DNA of 64,000 bases from Lantana camara (Eukaryota > Streptophyta > Magnoliopsida > Lamiales > Verbenaceae): NCBI GenBank assembly GCA_037501455.1, contig CM074855.1, forward strand, positions 53,575,001 to 53,639,000, given 5' to 3'. This document shows, piece by piece, positions 11,395 through 22,703 of this stretch. The translations under genes were made by a program, and so were the position numbers. Every line of letters starts with the position of its first letter. The first letter of the stretch is position 1. Under the pieces are notes generated by a model. The model made no database searches. It was not told the DNA's origin and was given only the letters and a program-made list of their open reading frames with translations.

Positions 11395-11660
11395 TACGGA
11401 ATGTATACGGTATTTATAAGAAAATACATATTGTACTTATACGTTATTTGTACAAAAATACGTATCGTATTTATATAGTATTTTATAAAAATACGTACAG
11501 TATGTATACAGTATTGATACAAGAATCGATACAGTATATATACAAAAATACATGTAGTATTTATACAAAAATACATTTTGTAATTATACGAAAATACATA
11601 CGTATTTTTTACGAAAATACATTTAGTATTTATACAAAAATACATACGTATTTATACATG
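11395..11660. repeat. Tandem repeats of ATACGTATTTATACAAAAATAC type in LTR B
   Basis: Eight to nine AT-rich units of about 25-35 bp (GTATTTATACRAAAATACATACGTATT and variants) follow each other, each nearly self-complementary. The other LTR has the matching array at 31265-31505 with slightly different unit content. Confidence 0.85.
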
Positions 11661-13064
11661 GGGTATCACATACATATACGTATATTATACATGTATATCA
11701 TAACATATATCAATAGGTTAGAGTAATAGTTAATTAAACATGTAACAATTAAAACTATAGGTTATAACTTTAATTATGGAACATTGGATAACATGTAACA
11801 TTAAATTAAATCATGTATCAATTTAAATTACTTAATTATGATCATAAAAATCATTAAAATGTAACATGTAACATGTCATAATAATTGTTACATAATTAAA
11901 TTACAACATAATTAAATTATGTAACACATTTCATAATGAACTATAACATATAATATAACCTATGTTGAATTAAAACCTAAATTCTAACATAATTTAAACT
12001 AAATAACACATAAAATAAAAGAAAATCATATCTTAAATTTATTTATTTATTATTTTTTTTTGGGGGGGTTGGGGGGGTGGGGAGGGGGGGCTGTTCGAAC
12101 CTAGGGGGTCAGAGAGAGAATGGTGTGAGCAAAAATGAGAGCCCAACACATTTATTTATAGTTATGGAGAAGGACCTTTGTGCAAATCGTATTTATTCTA
12201 GGGACTTAGAATGGTATATTTCTTGAAAATTCCATAAATAGGTTTGCCCTTAGTAAAATTGTTAGGAGGAGGGAATTTTGGTAATTTCATCTATCTCCTG
12301 CATATTTTAGGAGCTGAAAAAGTGCCCAAGAGCTAGAAAATAAAATTATCTTCGAAACGGTTACTCATGGGTCGAAATCGGACATACGGTTTAAAAGTTA
12401 TAAAGGTCGGAAGAAAGGATTTTCCTTAATTTGATAAAATGATTTAATTATAAAATAAATTCTAGGGTATGAATTAAAAATCCGAAAAACCTTCCAAAAA
12501 TGTAGAAAAAAACAAGGAATGCTAAGGCTATGATCTCAAGGGTTAAAAGGTTTTGCCGGTGGAAATATATTCCGTCGATGGAAAAATATTCTTTGAAAAT
12601 AAATTCTTAAATTGCTCTGGACATACAAACGAAGCCTCGAAGCATTGAAAAAAAAACTAAAAAATTTAGAAAAGATGTGTATAAGTCCTCCAGGGTTTCT
12701 TTAATAAAACGGAGTAGTGATAGTTCGGAAAATGAATAGTACTTTTTGACAAAAATTCCCAAAATGTCCCTAATGATCACGAAAGGATTTCGAAGCTTGG
12801 AAAATATGTTCATATGACTTAGGGAACATGAGTTATAAACCTCTAGGTTTCCAATGAGATGCTAGGGCAATGTAGGCTCGGGAAAGGAATAGTAAATTTG
12901 GTTCGTGGTAAGGAAATCCCCCTTAAAACACAATACGACCAATGAATGCACATTGTTCACATAAGAATGCAATGCATGAACATTTTTAAAGATAAACCAA
13001 GGTATATAAACGCATTCTTATTATCCTTCATTTACTATTTCCATCTAGGTCCTGATACGGTCTG

Positions 13065-13243
13065 TTACAATCTTCCCCCCTTAGAGGAATCTGTCCTCAG
13101 ATTCCACAACCGTTCCAGGGACAACCTTGGATCATTATCAAAAACTTTATTAGTCAGTACCTCATGAAATCTCACAATCTCCTCGTCATATTGTTTTGCT
13201 AAATAGTTAACCTTATTCACTATCTTAACTGGCAAGAAATATA
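13065..13243 (-). pseudogene. Gypsy integrase remnant, family B copy 1
   Basis: The minus-strand frame starts with FLPVKIVNKVNYLAKQYDE and continues to a PRLS segment. It lines up with the integrase stretch [20 protein letters not shown]...DPRF of element A. It then jumps directly to a LWNLRTDSSKGGRL ending that matches the C-terminus of F, so several hundred codons are missing. The stop codon TAA lies at nucleotides 3-5 of LTR1. The fragment cannot encode a working integrase. Confidence 0.7.
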
Positions 13244-15228
13244 GTGATTTAGTCTGTCTTTATATCTCAAGATTCCGCCTTCACTAGTTCTGGATTTTGG
13301 TCTCGTCATCCTTTGTCCTTGAAATTTAACCATTCGTTGATCCACTCATCCTTAGATTGTGTTTTCATCCATTTCTCTTTCATTGGTGATAAAATACCAG
13401 GTTAGCCAATCTAGTTTTTCGACTTTTCGCATCAGCTACCACGTTAGCTTCTCAAAACTGTATTGAATTATACTGTCACAGTCTTTCTGAATAAACAGGC
13501 AGCACAAATTCTTTTCTCTACTTAATCAGGGTGAAAATAATTGCCGGTAACTCCAAATCATGTCAGGGGTAATTGATCTCATGTGGCCTAAACTTTCTTA
13601 GAGTATAATCTATTACTTCCCCATGTTGCATCGAAATGCCATCTCATCCTTCTTTTGAAGCCTCTGTATACGCGGTATCACCTTTTATCCTTCCTACACG
13701 GTTAATCACTAGTAAAACATTGATATCCTTTTAACTCTTAAAAGCGTTGCTCGCCTTTTAGTGTCCCTTCAAACTTTCCTTCTTTCCTATCCCCTTGGTA
13801 AAGGTTACAACTAGTCCTGAGATGCTTATCAAAAAATTTCAGCAATATCCTACTACCCCAAAGTGTTTTTCCCTTCAAAGGAATTCCTTTTTGTTCCTAT
13901 TTCATGATTAATTTAAACTTCGAGAGATCCACGCTGCTCTCTAAGCAAGTTGTGATATGATCGGGAATAGTGACTCTTTCTCCGGCCAAAATTTAGCATT
14001 GACTGAATTTGGCATATGGCTTGTGATCTAGCAAAGTCTCCATCATTAAAGAAAAAAGGTTCTGTGTATCTTTCTAACGAAGTTAGTACTGCTGCAGAAC
14101 CCGATCTTTGTTCTACTTCACTAGAAACATTTAATAAAACTCCACTTATCCAAAACCATTAATTCAGATTTACTCTTTTGTTGATTCAAAATTCATCACT
14201 GTTTCTATCCTAGAGAATTCAACTTTGACTTCTTCGGCTATCAAAGAGTGTTTCTCTTCCCGGCCAAGACTGTATCCACTAAACTTGGCATGTGACCCGT
14301 AACTCGGCGAAGTGCCCAACACGGTTCGTTATACGAATCATGTATCCTTGACCTTTTGATATCTCAGGACGTAACTACTGGAGAACCGGTCAAGATACGA
14401 TTGGAAAAACCATCACATTCCCAATTACTGTAGGCGCGATAGTTAATTCCACAATATCTCTGTGAAATTGGGGCGCCCTTAGTTTATTATTGAAACTAGC
14501 CTAGGAGAAATCTTATTTATACTTTAATTGGAAATACTACTTGGGGTATGCTCGGAACTCTCGTAGTTTACCGAATAACTCGTCGATCAGAGGTACAAGG
14601 TATTTTGGTTCTTTTAGAATCAATGTACCAACTAAATGTCTCACTTAACCTGAGTGTTCCTTAAAACAAGGCGTTATGATGATTTCACTTTAGTTCCATG
14701 ACTTCAATAAGTTGCTTCTTCAATTCCCTTTGTACCCAGTTCGGGTTGTTTATTGTGGTGCTCTTTGGAAGGGAAATTACTGCGAAGATAGTTTGTGTAG
14801 TACTATCATACTTGTAGCCAGGAGACAATAAATTTGAGTTTTCACAAATTCCTTTAAAAACTCACATGCTACCTCTATTTCTCTACTAAAATTTGATTGT
14901 TATCGCCTATTCACAAGACAGGCGATGTGTACAACATCTCTTTCCTCAAGTTTATTTGCTCGGAACTTCTCATAATAACTGCGTTGTTTTCTTCTGAGTC
15001 TCAACTATCATCCTTTCCTGGGATGACCCCCAAATCCCAGCAGCATAACAAGATTGGCTAAATAGTAGGATTGACAGCCGATAAGGTTTTGCGTTTATAT
15101 ACCGATTGGGTAACAAAGTAAATATCAAAATGGATTTATTATGATGCTTGCATGAGTAAGTACTCAATAGGAACAAGTACGCACATATATAACTTTGATG
15201 AAATGAATGCATGGCGCCAGGGTTTTAT
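13070..15228 (-). mobile_element. Internal region copy 1 of gypsy family B (3' part)
   Basis: The PPT complement (13070-13082) and a hairpin (13087-13104) abut LTR1. The region is a decayed gypsy pol: integrase and RNase H traces lie in the first 620 bp and the rest has no recognisable frame. It is cut at 15228 by element A; the sequence resumes at 25361. The TTTAT at 15224-15228 is A's target duplication. Copy 2 (32981-35924) is the same region without A. Confidence 0.85.
13429..13682 (-). pseudogene. Gypsy RNase H remnant, family B copy 1
   Basis: Minus-strand translation shows YTEASKEG, then HGEVIDYTLRKFRPHEINYP, HDLEL and finally ANVVADA, in the order seen in A and F ([36 protein letters not shown]). 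In-frame stops and frameshifts separate the pieces and part of the middle is lost. This identifies family B as a decayed gypsy element rather than a never-coding one. Confidence 0.75.
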
Positions 15229-16189
15229 TGTAACGCCCCAGTTTCCGGATGAACAGGTAAGCACGCCACGTGTGAGTGTGAGCGTAGGTTTATTTTATTT
15301 ATTTAATTTATAATATATTCTTACGTGGCATTTCATATTTTCACAAAATTCATGAAACATTATTTATATCAATTATATGATTTCATATCATTCAAAATGT
15401 TATATCATGGCACGAAAAATATTTCTTGCATGAAAACCATTACCGAGAGTGATAGAATTATTAAATTGTCCCTAGTTAAATACTTTCTAAAATATTAGGG
15501 ACTTAATTGCATGATTTCTAAGGACCAAATTGAGCATATTTTAAATCATGGCATACTTAATTGCTTAACTTTGAGACTTCATGGATTAATTGGCAAATCT
15601 CACTCAAATCAAGGAGATAAATCACGGTATATGCATTTCCATGAGCTTCCATGAGATCATTTCATCCCAACTTTGCCCAAACACATTTGCTCTCATTCTC
15701 GGTATTAAGAAGACAAAGAGAAGAAGTGATTTTCATCATCCATCTCAAGAATCATCAAGAAATATTACAAGAAATTGAGAGTTCATCATCTTCTTCATCC
15801 ATTTCTTCATTGTAAGGTTGGTTGCATGAAAGCCATGGTTCTTGGTCATATTTTCATAAGCTAGGGTTAAGATTTATATGCAAGATGGATTGGTTGGACA
15901 TGGAAGCATGAATATGTGATCATTTATTGAATTATAGCATGGTTTGTTCATGAAATTCTTGGATATATGGCTTGAATGATCAAGTTGATCATGAACTTGA
16001 AAGCATGAATTCTTGATGCTATTTCATGGTTTTAGGTGTCTAAGTGATATATTATCATGTAGTGAAGTTGTTTGCATCATATTTCTAGTGATTATAGCAT
16101 TTGGGGATCAAAAATGGAATTTGGTTGCTTTGTTGCTTTCTTCCCGAGAGCCTCCCCTGTTTCTGCTCTGTTTTTCAGTTGCAGGAACT

Positions 16190-16417
16190 GGGAACGACCG
16201 TTCCCAGCCTCAAGGCTTGGTGGGAACGGGCGTTCCCATTGCTTTTCAAAATATGCGCGGCCGACTATGGGAACGGCCGTTCCCATTTTGGCCTAAGGGC
16301 CGGAAGGGCCGTTCCCAGCGTAGGCGCGCTTTTAAAATGAAAAACGTTGCCGCGTTTCTCTGGGCAACGGGAACGACCGTTCCCAGTTTTCAAAGGAAGC
16401 CTGGAACGGCCGTTCCC
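16190..16417. repeat. Six 16-bp palindromes GGGAACGRCCGTTCCC in LTR A
   Basis: Copies start at 16190, 16222, 16269, 16301, 16369 and 16402. Three are exact or near-exact palindromes and the others differ by one to three bases. Spacing is 32, 47, 32, 68 and 33 bp. The 3' LTR has the same set at 23665-23892. The repeats sit inside the predicted first leader intron. They could be binding sites for a dimeric protein or a structured RNA; the function is unknown. Confidence 0.9.
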
Positions 16418-16641
16418 AAGGGGCTGACAGAACAAAATTCACTGCATAAAATTACGATTTTGGCCCCTCGATCCAACGACTTCTTTGACCCCGAATTGCT
16501 ATAATACGTGTTAATATGATGTGAAACGAAAAGTTATAATACCACATTGCATTTTCGAGGTCGTCTCGACATGTTTTCGCCGTTCGTCATATTTTGGCCA
16601 TTTTAGTCCATGTCTCATGCTCATATGTCGTATTTGCACAG

Positions 16642-16706
16642 GTCACGAGGGCGTGGACGAGGAGCAAGCTCCTTAGAACGCTTCTTTATTATATTTTGCA
16701 AGAAAG
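16642..16706 (+). other. Predicted leader micro-exon of element A
   Basis: A 65-nt segment is bounded by a 3' acceptor (T-rich, ending GCACAG) and a 5' donor (AAAG|GTGAGG). Segments of 55-73 nt with the same boundary pattern occur in LTRs B, C, D, E, F and G. No transcript evidence is available here. Confidence 0.5.
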
Positions 16707-18134
16707 GTGAGGTTTTGTTTTGGTAAAATGAACCCTACCACCCGTACGTGCTAGTTTTCGGCCAAAACCTATTATATTTATAACCGTTTTCAAAGTAATA
16801 AACATTTCAAGCAAGAATGTATCGATTGTAATGATTTTCAAGCATGTTGGCGAGTACATGATTGCACGTGGGCCCGAGGGTAATTCTTGAGCCAACCGGG
16901 AAAGCAAGGGCTGACGGGTAACTCCTGAATTATCCTCACATTGTTGGGATCACCCCCGAAGCCACTAGCAGATTAGTGGTGGAAGGAGTTCCGTGTCTAG
17001 AGGGTCATGTCCTCTACACACACCATGTCGTGGATAGTCGAGCCTTGCAAACTCGCTATCACCCGGAGGAAGAAGGAGACTGGGGATTAATCCGGAATGT
17101 CGGGTTATCCTCGGGTTATTGCATGTTTTCAAGTATGAAATTGTCTATGTGAGCACTCAATGAATTGCATGATCACGTATTTATCAAGCAAGCACGCATG
17201 ATCACGTATTGTTCACAATTGGGAGTTCGGTTGGAGATTGCCCTTACTCGCCGGGGCCACATGTTCATGATATTGACAAGAAAGATTAATTAAACGTGTT
17301 AAAATGGATAGTTGTAATCTCGGGCAAAGGATGAGATTCTTGAACTATATAATTATTGTTTTCTAAAAGTCTTTACCCGAGGCTACAACTTGCATGTGAC
17401 GTGTGTTATATATTTATTGCCCCTCACTCAGTCTTCGGTAGACTGATACTCCACTTTTCAGGTACCTTTTGAGCGTGGTTGTGCTAGGCGGGAGTTGGTC
17501 GAGTCTTGCATTTCCACGGGTCTAGTTTCATACCCTCATGTATATCACTTTTGGAACTTGTCATGTTTTGGATCGATATCAGTATTTTGGATTCATGGTT
17601 ATGTATATTATGGAGATATGATATTGTATTGATCGGTAAATGGTACCTATATGTATCTATGGAATAAATATGGTACCTATATATATCTATGAATGATTTT
17701 ATTGCTTCCGCTTTTCTATTCATGTTTGTTTGATAATGTTGGGGAGAGTGTCCCGCCTAGAGCGTCGTTTTGTTGTCACCCGTTCGCTGTGGTCTTGGTT
17801 TATGTATGAACTGTCCATTTCATACGTGGATTGAGGCTACAGTGCGGGGGATGTGGCGCCTTGGGGTCTAGGGTGCTACATCTGCAGGTGGTATCAGAGC
17901 CCGGTTGCAAAACCGAGGTTCTCGAGTCGTGTCCAGTCAGTCTAGGTCGCACGGCATAGGATTATGTGGTATTTGGGAGTCTGCATTGGGCTGATTTACT
18001 TGATTTACTCCCTTATTCACGTTAATTGCACTACTTGATCTTCCCTGAATATGTGTTACTTGATATTATGGAAATTCTATGCACACATTTGCATTTATTG
18101 ATCAAGACACGCATGTTTAGTGATCTGATTTCAG
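16707..18134 (+). other. Predicted leader intron spanning LTR end and PBS (element A)
   Basis: A GTGAGG donor in the LTR pairs with the acceptor TGATTTCAG (AG at 18133-18134). That acceptor leaves G directly before the gag start codon at 18136. Removal of these 1428 bp would place the LTR leader one base from the ATG and delete the U5 end and PBS. Element F has the same layout with 1479 bp. This is inferred from splice consensus and recurrence. Confidence 0.5.
17889..17900 (+). other. Primer-binding site of element A (initiator-Met tRNA)
   Basis: TGGTATCAGAGC, complementary to the 3' end of plant initiator Met tRNA, lies 8 nt after the 5' LTR. Confidence 0.93.
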
Positions 18135-18135
18135 G

Positions 18136-21100
18136 ATGGAGCCCGATAGACATTACAGTGATCGATCCTCGAGGCACAGGCATCATCATCGTCGACATCA
18201 TCGCCGCGAGAGATCACCACCTCCTCCACCTGCCCAGGCACAGCCCCAGGATTTCATGAATGCAGTAGTGGGGCTGATTGATCAGAGGTTACAAGAACGG
18301 GTACCTCCACCACCACCACCAGCGCAGGTAGCACCTCCAGAGAATCCCATTTCTGCTATCTTGCGAGAGTTCCAGAATCAGCGTCCCCCGAAGTTCTATA
18401 AAGGAGACGATATACAGGCAGAGATGTGGTTGAAGGAGATTGAGAGGATTTGGCAGCTTATCCCTTGTGACAGTCAGGAGAAGGCCCGTTGTACACTTAC
18501 TCTTATTCAGGGCGAGGCTTACTCCTGGTGGGAGAGCACTCAGATCGTTCTGGAGGCAGCAGGGACAGAGATTACTTGGGAGGTATTTGTACGGGAGTTC
18601 AGAAACAAGTATATTCCTCCAGCTTCCCGTACCCGCAGGTTGAGGGAGTTTACAGAATTAAAGCAGGGAGGCAGATCCGTGGGTCAGTACATCGCCGAGT
18701 TCGAGAGGCTTTCTCGCTATGCACCTAACATAGCGAACGATGACTTTCACAAGGCGATGCAGTTTGTTCAGGGGTTGAGGCCGGACATCCAGGATGCACT
18801 GAAAGCGACTAATACCAGTACTTGGGCAAAGGCTACTGCAAAGGCCTTGAAGGTTGAGGATTCTGATAGTGCTAGGAGGGCTACCCAGCGAGCAGGACAG
18901 GCTTCAGGCTCGAGATCAGGCCAGGGTTCGAGCTCCGGAAAGAGGCCGATGGTTTATTCTGCACCTCCAGCACAGAGGGACTCTGGGAAGAAGTTTAAGA
19001 CTACAGGATCGTCACAGAAGGGTGCAGGACCGTTACTGAGAGGTCCGAGAGCTCCAGCACCACCCCAGCCACCTCAGAGACCGAGATGTACATGGTGTGG
19101 ACATCCTACGCACACCTATGATAACTGCAGGCGCCGGTTAGGCTTGTGTTTGATTTGTGGGAGTAACGAGCATCTGGTTGATGGTTGTCCGGATCGCCAG
19201 GATCCACCACCTGCAGGACCGAGGCCACTGGTGAGGGCCCGAGCTTATGCACTTGCTGGAGAGGAGCAGGAGGCTGATATTGACCCCGCTGCAGTAGTTG
19301 AAGGTATTATTTGCATCCATGGCACGAACATCCATACATTATTTGATCCAGGAGCTACACACTCCTTTCTTGCGCATTCTATTGCTATTACCTTGTCTTT
19401 GCCTGCTATGTGTACTTCTGTGCGCTATATAGTTAGTACTCCTTTCGGTAGTAGGCGAGAGACGGATCAGGTTTACAGGGATGTTCCAGTTGTGATTGAA
19501 GGCAGGGAATTTCTGACAGACTTTATTGTGATGCCGATGGAGAGATACGGGGCTATACTGGGGATGGAATGGTTATACAGGCATTGTGCTACTGTGGATT
19601 GTCGGGCTAAGAAGGTTCAGTTGGGTTCAGAGGTTGTTACGGGCTGTACTTCGAAGACTGTACCTTTACTTTCTTTTTCAGAGGCTCAGAGACTAGTCAG
19701 AGACGGGGCCACAGGGTTCATTGCTTACATTCTGAACAAGCCCAAGGATCAGGTGAAGTTAGAAGATACCGAAGTGGTAAAGGAATTCCCTGAGGTATTT
19801 CCAGAGAAATTGGATTCATTGCCGCCTGAACGGGAGATTGAATTTGTGATTGATCTTTTCCCGAATGCCGAGCCGTATTCAAAGACTCCTTATCGGATGG
19901 CTCCAGCCGAATTAAAGGAATTAAAAGTTCAGCTTGAGGCTTTATTGGAAGTTGGGTACATTCGGCCGAGTTCTTCGCCGTGGGGAGCACCGGTGTTGTT
20001 TGTAAAGAAAAAGGACGGGACTTTAAGAATGTGCATCGATTACAGAGAGTTGAACAGGATGACTATTAAGAACAAGTATCCCCTTCCACATATCGAGGAG
20101 TTATTTGATATACTCCAGGGTTCTAAAGTGTATTCGAAATTGGATTTAAGACAGGGATACTATCAGCTGCGAATCCGAGCAGAGGACATTCCTAAGACGG
20201 GATTCAATACTCGGTACGGGCACTACGAGTTCGTGGTTATGCCGTTTGGATTAACTAACGCCCCTGCAGCTTTTATGGATATGATGCACAGGATATTCAG
20301 GCCTTTCCTCGACAAGTTTGTGGTGATATTCATTGATGATATTCTGGTTTTCTCGAAATCAGCCGAGGAGCACGCGAGGCATCTTCGACTCGTCCTACAG
20401 ACCTTGAAAGAGCATCAGTTATTTGCCAAGTTCAGCAAGTGTGAATTTTGGATCGATCGGGTTTCATTCTTGGGGCACGTGATTTCAGGGAAAGGGTTGG
20501 AAGTCGATCCCTCGAAAATTGAGGCCGTGCTTAAGTGGGAGAAACCAAAGAATGCCTCGGAGATTAGAAGTTTCTTGGGATTGGCCGGTTATTACAGGAG
20601 ATTTGTTCAGGATTTCTCCAAGATTGCTGCACCGTTAACCCGGTTGACAAAGAAGGATGTTAAGTTTGTCTGGGACGAGAAATGTGATCAAAGCTTCAAC
20701 TTCTTGAAAGAAAAGTTAGTCTCAGCTCCGGTGTTAACGCTTCCCGAGGGTTCAGAAGAGTATGCAGTATATACAGATGCTTCTAAGGAAGGCTTAGGTT
20801 GTGTTTTGACTCAGAAAGGAAAAGTGATTGCTTATGCTTCCCGAAAGCTAAAGGAATATGAAAGGAATTATCCAACACACGACCTAGAGCTTGCAGCCGT
20901 GATCTTTGCGCTCGGGAAATGGAGACATTATCTTTACGGGACTTCCTTTGAGATATTTACCGACCACAAGAGCCTTCAGTATTTATTCACGCAGAAGGAT
21001 TTGAATATGAGGCAACGGCGTTGGATGGAAAAATTGGAAGATTATGATTGTACAATTAAGTACCATCCCGGGAAAGCCAATGTGGTCGCCGATGCACTTA

Positions 21101-22665
21101 GCAGGAAGGCGAGTGTATCGAGTTTGGAAATGAAGGAAAGTAAGGAAGTTGCCCCGATTGTGTTACGGGCTCGGGTTTCTAATATCACAATTCAGCCGGA
21201 ATTGAAGAATCAGTTGTTTGAGGCCCAGAATAGGGATCCGGAAGTGCAGAAACTTGCAAGTAAGGCTAAGGATGACCCGGAGAGTCCGTTTGGATTTGAT
21301 GAAACCGGGTTGCTTCGGTTTAAAAACAGAGTAGTAGTACCTGAAGAATTGAGACGGGTCCTACTCGAGGAAGCTCACAAGTCAGCCTACTCGATCCACC
21401 CAGGAGGAAACAAGATGTATAAGGATTTGAAGCAATTTTATTGGTGGAACGGGTTGAAGAGAGACGTGGCAGAGTATGTGAAACATTGCCTGACTTGCCA
21501 GAGAGTGAAAGCTGAGCACCAAAAACCCGCGGGACTTCTACAACCGTTACCTATTCCCGAGTGGAAGTGGGAACAAGTAACGATGGACTTTGTTTCCGGA
21601 TTACCGAAGGTTAAAGGCGGGTTTGATGGAATTTGGGTAATTGTGGATAGATTCACAAAGTCTGCTCACTTCCTACCGGTCCGGATGTCCTATAAGATCC
21701 CGAAGTTGGCTGAAATCTATAACAGAGAGATCATTCGACTTCATGGTATTCCGGTGAGCATAGTATCGGATCGAGACCCGAGGTTTACTTCAAAGTTGTG
21801 GCAGGAATTACAGGCCGTCTTGGGAACGAAGCTTAAGTTCAGTACAGCATTTCATCCTCAAACAGACGGCCAGACTGAAAGGTTGATCAGGTATTTGGAA
21901 GATCTTTTTCGGGCTTGCGCGATGGATTTTCAGAACTCGTGGTCAGAACAGCTTCCCTTGATCGAGTTTGCTTATAATAACAGCTTTCAGGCTTCGATCG
22001 GGATGGCTCCTTATGAGTTGCTCTATGGAAGAAAGTGCCGATCTCCGTTGTTTTTCGACTTGGAAGAATGGAAATGGTCGAAACAGGAAGGGGTAAAGAG
22101 AGGTGAAAGATTCGAAAGGCCTTCCAAAGTCGTCCAAGCTATGATTGAAAAGGTTCAAATGATTCAACAACGGATGAAAGCCGCGCAGGACAGGCAAAAG
22201 AGCTATGCAGATAAGCGCCGAAGGGATCTAGAGTTCGAAGTGGGTGACCGGGTATTCTTAAAGGTGTCACCAAGAAAGGGTTTCACCCGGATCGGGAAAG
22301 GAGGAAAGCTTAATCCTCGCTACTTAGGTCCGTTTGAGATTCTTGAGAGAATAGGCGAGGTAGCCTATCGTCTGGACCTACCACCGAGTCTTACGGGGAT
22401 TCACAACGTGTTCCACGTATCTCAGCTAAGGAAATATTACCCCGATGAGACTACGATTCTCCCCGTGGAAGAAGTTGAACTGGAACCGAATTTGACGTTT
22501 GTTCAGAGGCCGGTTAAAATCATGGATCGGAAATTTCAGGAACTAAGAAACCGGAGGATTCCCATGGTTAAGGTGTTGTGGAGAAGTGACAAAACCGAAG
22601 AAGCCACTTGGGAAACAGAGGATAAAATGAAACGGTTCCACCCGGAGTTGTTCGAGCAGGACTAG
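18136..22665 (+). CDS. Gypsy gag-pol polyprotein of element A
   Basis: One open frame of 1509 residues encodes the capsid and enzymes that copy and integrate the element. In order: an Arg/His- and Pro-rich N-terminus (1-70), gag domain (about 80-240, with [10 protein letters not shown]), a zinc-knuckle-like Cys/His region from C318, and aspartic protease with DPGATHS from D404. Reverse transcriptase carries FIDDIL with catalytic D734/D735. RNase H has YTDAS (D881). Integrase has an HHCC zinc region from H1081 and catalytic D1151, D1212 and E1248. The C-terminus (about 1440-1509) resembles a chromodomain ([15 protein letters not shown]). I chose the ATG at 18136 because it follows a splice-acceptor-like TTTCAG and no upstream ATG keeps the frame with gag. 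No stop or frameshift interrupts it; the stop TAG is just before the PPT hairpin. Confidence 0.95.
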   Translation: MEPDRHYSDRSSRHRHHHRRHHRRERSPPPPPAQAQPQDFMNAVVGLIDQRLQERVPPPPPPAQVAPPENPISAILREFQNQRPPKFYKGDDIQAEMWLKEIERIWQLIPCDSQEKARCTLTLIQGEAYSWWESTQIVLEAAGTEITWEVFVREFRNKYIPPASRTRRLREFTELKQGGRSVGQYIAEFERLSRYAPNIANDDFHKAMQFVQGLRPDIQDALKATNTSTWAKATAKALKVEDSDSARRATQRAGQASGSRSGQGSSSGKRPMVYSAPPAQRDSGKKFKTTGSSQKGAGPLLRGPRAPAPPQPPQRPRCTWCGHPTHTYDNCRRRLGLCLICGSNEHLVDGCPDRQDPPPAGPRPLVRARAYALAGEEQEADIDPAAVVEGIICIHGTNIHTLFDPGATHSFLAHSIAITLSLPAMCTSVRYIVSTPFGSRRETDQVYRDVPVVIEGREFLTDFIVMPMERYGAILGMEWLYRHCATVDCRAKKVQLGSEVVTGCTSKTVPLLSFSEAQRLVRDGATGFIAYILNKPKDQVKLEDTEVVKEFPEVFPEKLDSLPPEREIEFVIDLFPNAEPYSKTPYRMAPAELKELKVQLEALLEVGYIRPSSSPWGAPVLFVKKKDGTLRMCIDYRELNRMTIKNKYPLPHIEELFDILQGSKVYSKLDLRQGYYQLRIRAEDIPKTGFNTRYGHYEFVVMPFGLTNAPAAFMDMMHRIFRPFLDKFVVIFIDDILVFSKSAEEHARHLRLVLQTLKEHQLFAKFSKCEFWIDRVSFLGHVISGKGLEVDPSKIEAVLKWEKPKNASEIRSFLGLAGYYRRFVQDFSKIAAPLTRLTKKDVKFVWDEKCDQSFNFLKEKLVSAPVLTLPEGSEEYAVYTDASKEGLGCVLTQKGKVIAYASRKLKEYERNYPTHDLELAAVIFALGKWRHYLYGTSFEIFTDHKSLQYLFTQKDLNMRQRRWMEKLEDYDCTIKYHPGKANVVADALSRKASVSSLEMKESKEVAPIVLRARVSNITIQPELKNQLFEAQNRDPEVQKLASKAKDDPESPFGFDETGLLRFKNRVVVPEELRRVLLEEAHKSAYSIHPGGNKMYKDLKQFYWWNGLKRDVAEYVKHCLTCQRVKAEHQKPAGLLQPLPIPEWKWEQVTMDFVSGLPKVKGGFDGIWVIVDRFTKSAHFLPVRMSYKIPKLAEIYNREIIRLHGIPVSIVSDRDPRFTSKLWQELQAVLGTKLKFSTAFHPQTDGQTERLIRYLEDLFRACAMDFQNSWSEQLPLIEFAYNNSFQASIGMAPYELLYGRKCRSPLFFDLEEWKWSKQEGVKRGERFERPSKVVQAMIEKVQMIQQRMKAAQDRQKSYADKRRRDLEFEVGDRVFLKVSPRKGFTRIGKGGKLNPRYLGPFEILERIGEVAYRLDLPPSLTGIHNVFHVSQLRKYYPDETTILPVEEVELEPNLTFVQRPVKIMDRKFQELRNRRIPMVKVLWRSDKTEEATWETEDKMKRFHPELFEQD

Positions 22666-22666
22666 A

Positions 22667-22703
22667 GAATCTGGGGACCAGATTCTTCTAAGGGGGGGAG
22701 AGT
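22667..22703 (+). other. Hairpin plus polypurine tract of element A
   Basis: The perfect inverted repeat GAATCTGG-GGA-CCAGATTC (22667-22685) begins one base after the stop codon. It is followed by the purine run AAGGGGGGGAGAG, which ends next to the 3' LTR. The purine run is the expected plus-strand primer; the hairpin's role is unknown. Confidence 0.88.

Larger units (their letters stand above)
11208..13069 (-). mobile_element. LTR1 of gypsy family B (partial, minus strand)
   Basis: This segment matches 31106-32980 (LTR2) closely and ends at 13069 with the minus-strand LTR start TGTAACAGACC, next to a PPT. Only the start-proximal 1.9 kb is present because element D is inserted at 11207/11208. 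It contains a GTCAAA repeat (11305-11378), an ATACGTATTT repeat (11395-11660) and a G-rich run (12053-12092). No ORF of note. Confidence 0.85.
15229..17880 (+). mobile_element. 5' LTR of element A
   Basis: Starts TGTAACGCCCCAG and ends GGGTGCTACA. It contains six GGGAACGRCCGTTCCC-type palindromes (16190-16417). Splice-like signals are a possible donor near 15812, an acceptor TTTGCACAG (AG at 16640-16641) and a donor AAAG|GTGAGG (GT at 16707-16708). A GGGCCCG...ACCGGGAAAGCAAGGGCTGACGG block begins at about 16870; similar blocks occur in C and F. The 163-codon ORF at 16013-16504 crosses the palindromes and is not credible as a gene. Confidence 0.97.

Noticed and set aside
16013..16504. 163-codon ORF in LTR A, repeated in the 3' LTR at 23488-23979
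   Set aside because: It crosses the palindrome array and the predicted intron, has no recognisable domain and exists on both strands in overlapping frames. Presence in both LTRs is explained by LTR duplication.
17889..17900. tRNA-like TGGTATCAGAGC matches (also at 7796, 26115, 35905, 41932, 52848, 55737)
   Set aside because: Only the primer-binding stretch is present, next to LTR ends; no cloverleaf sequence surrounds them.
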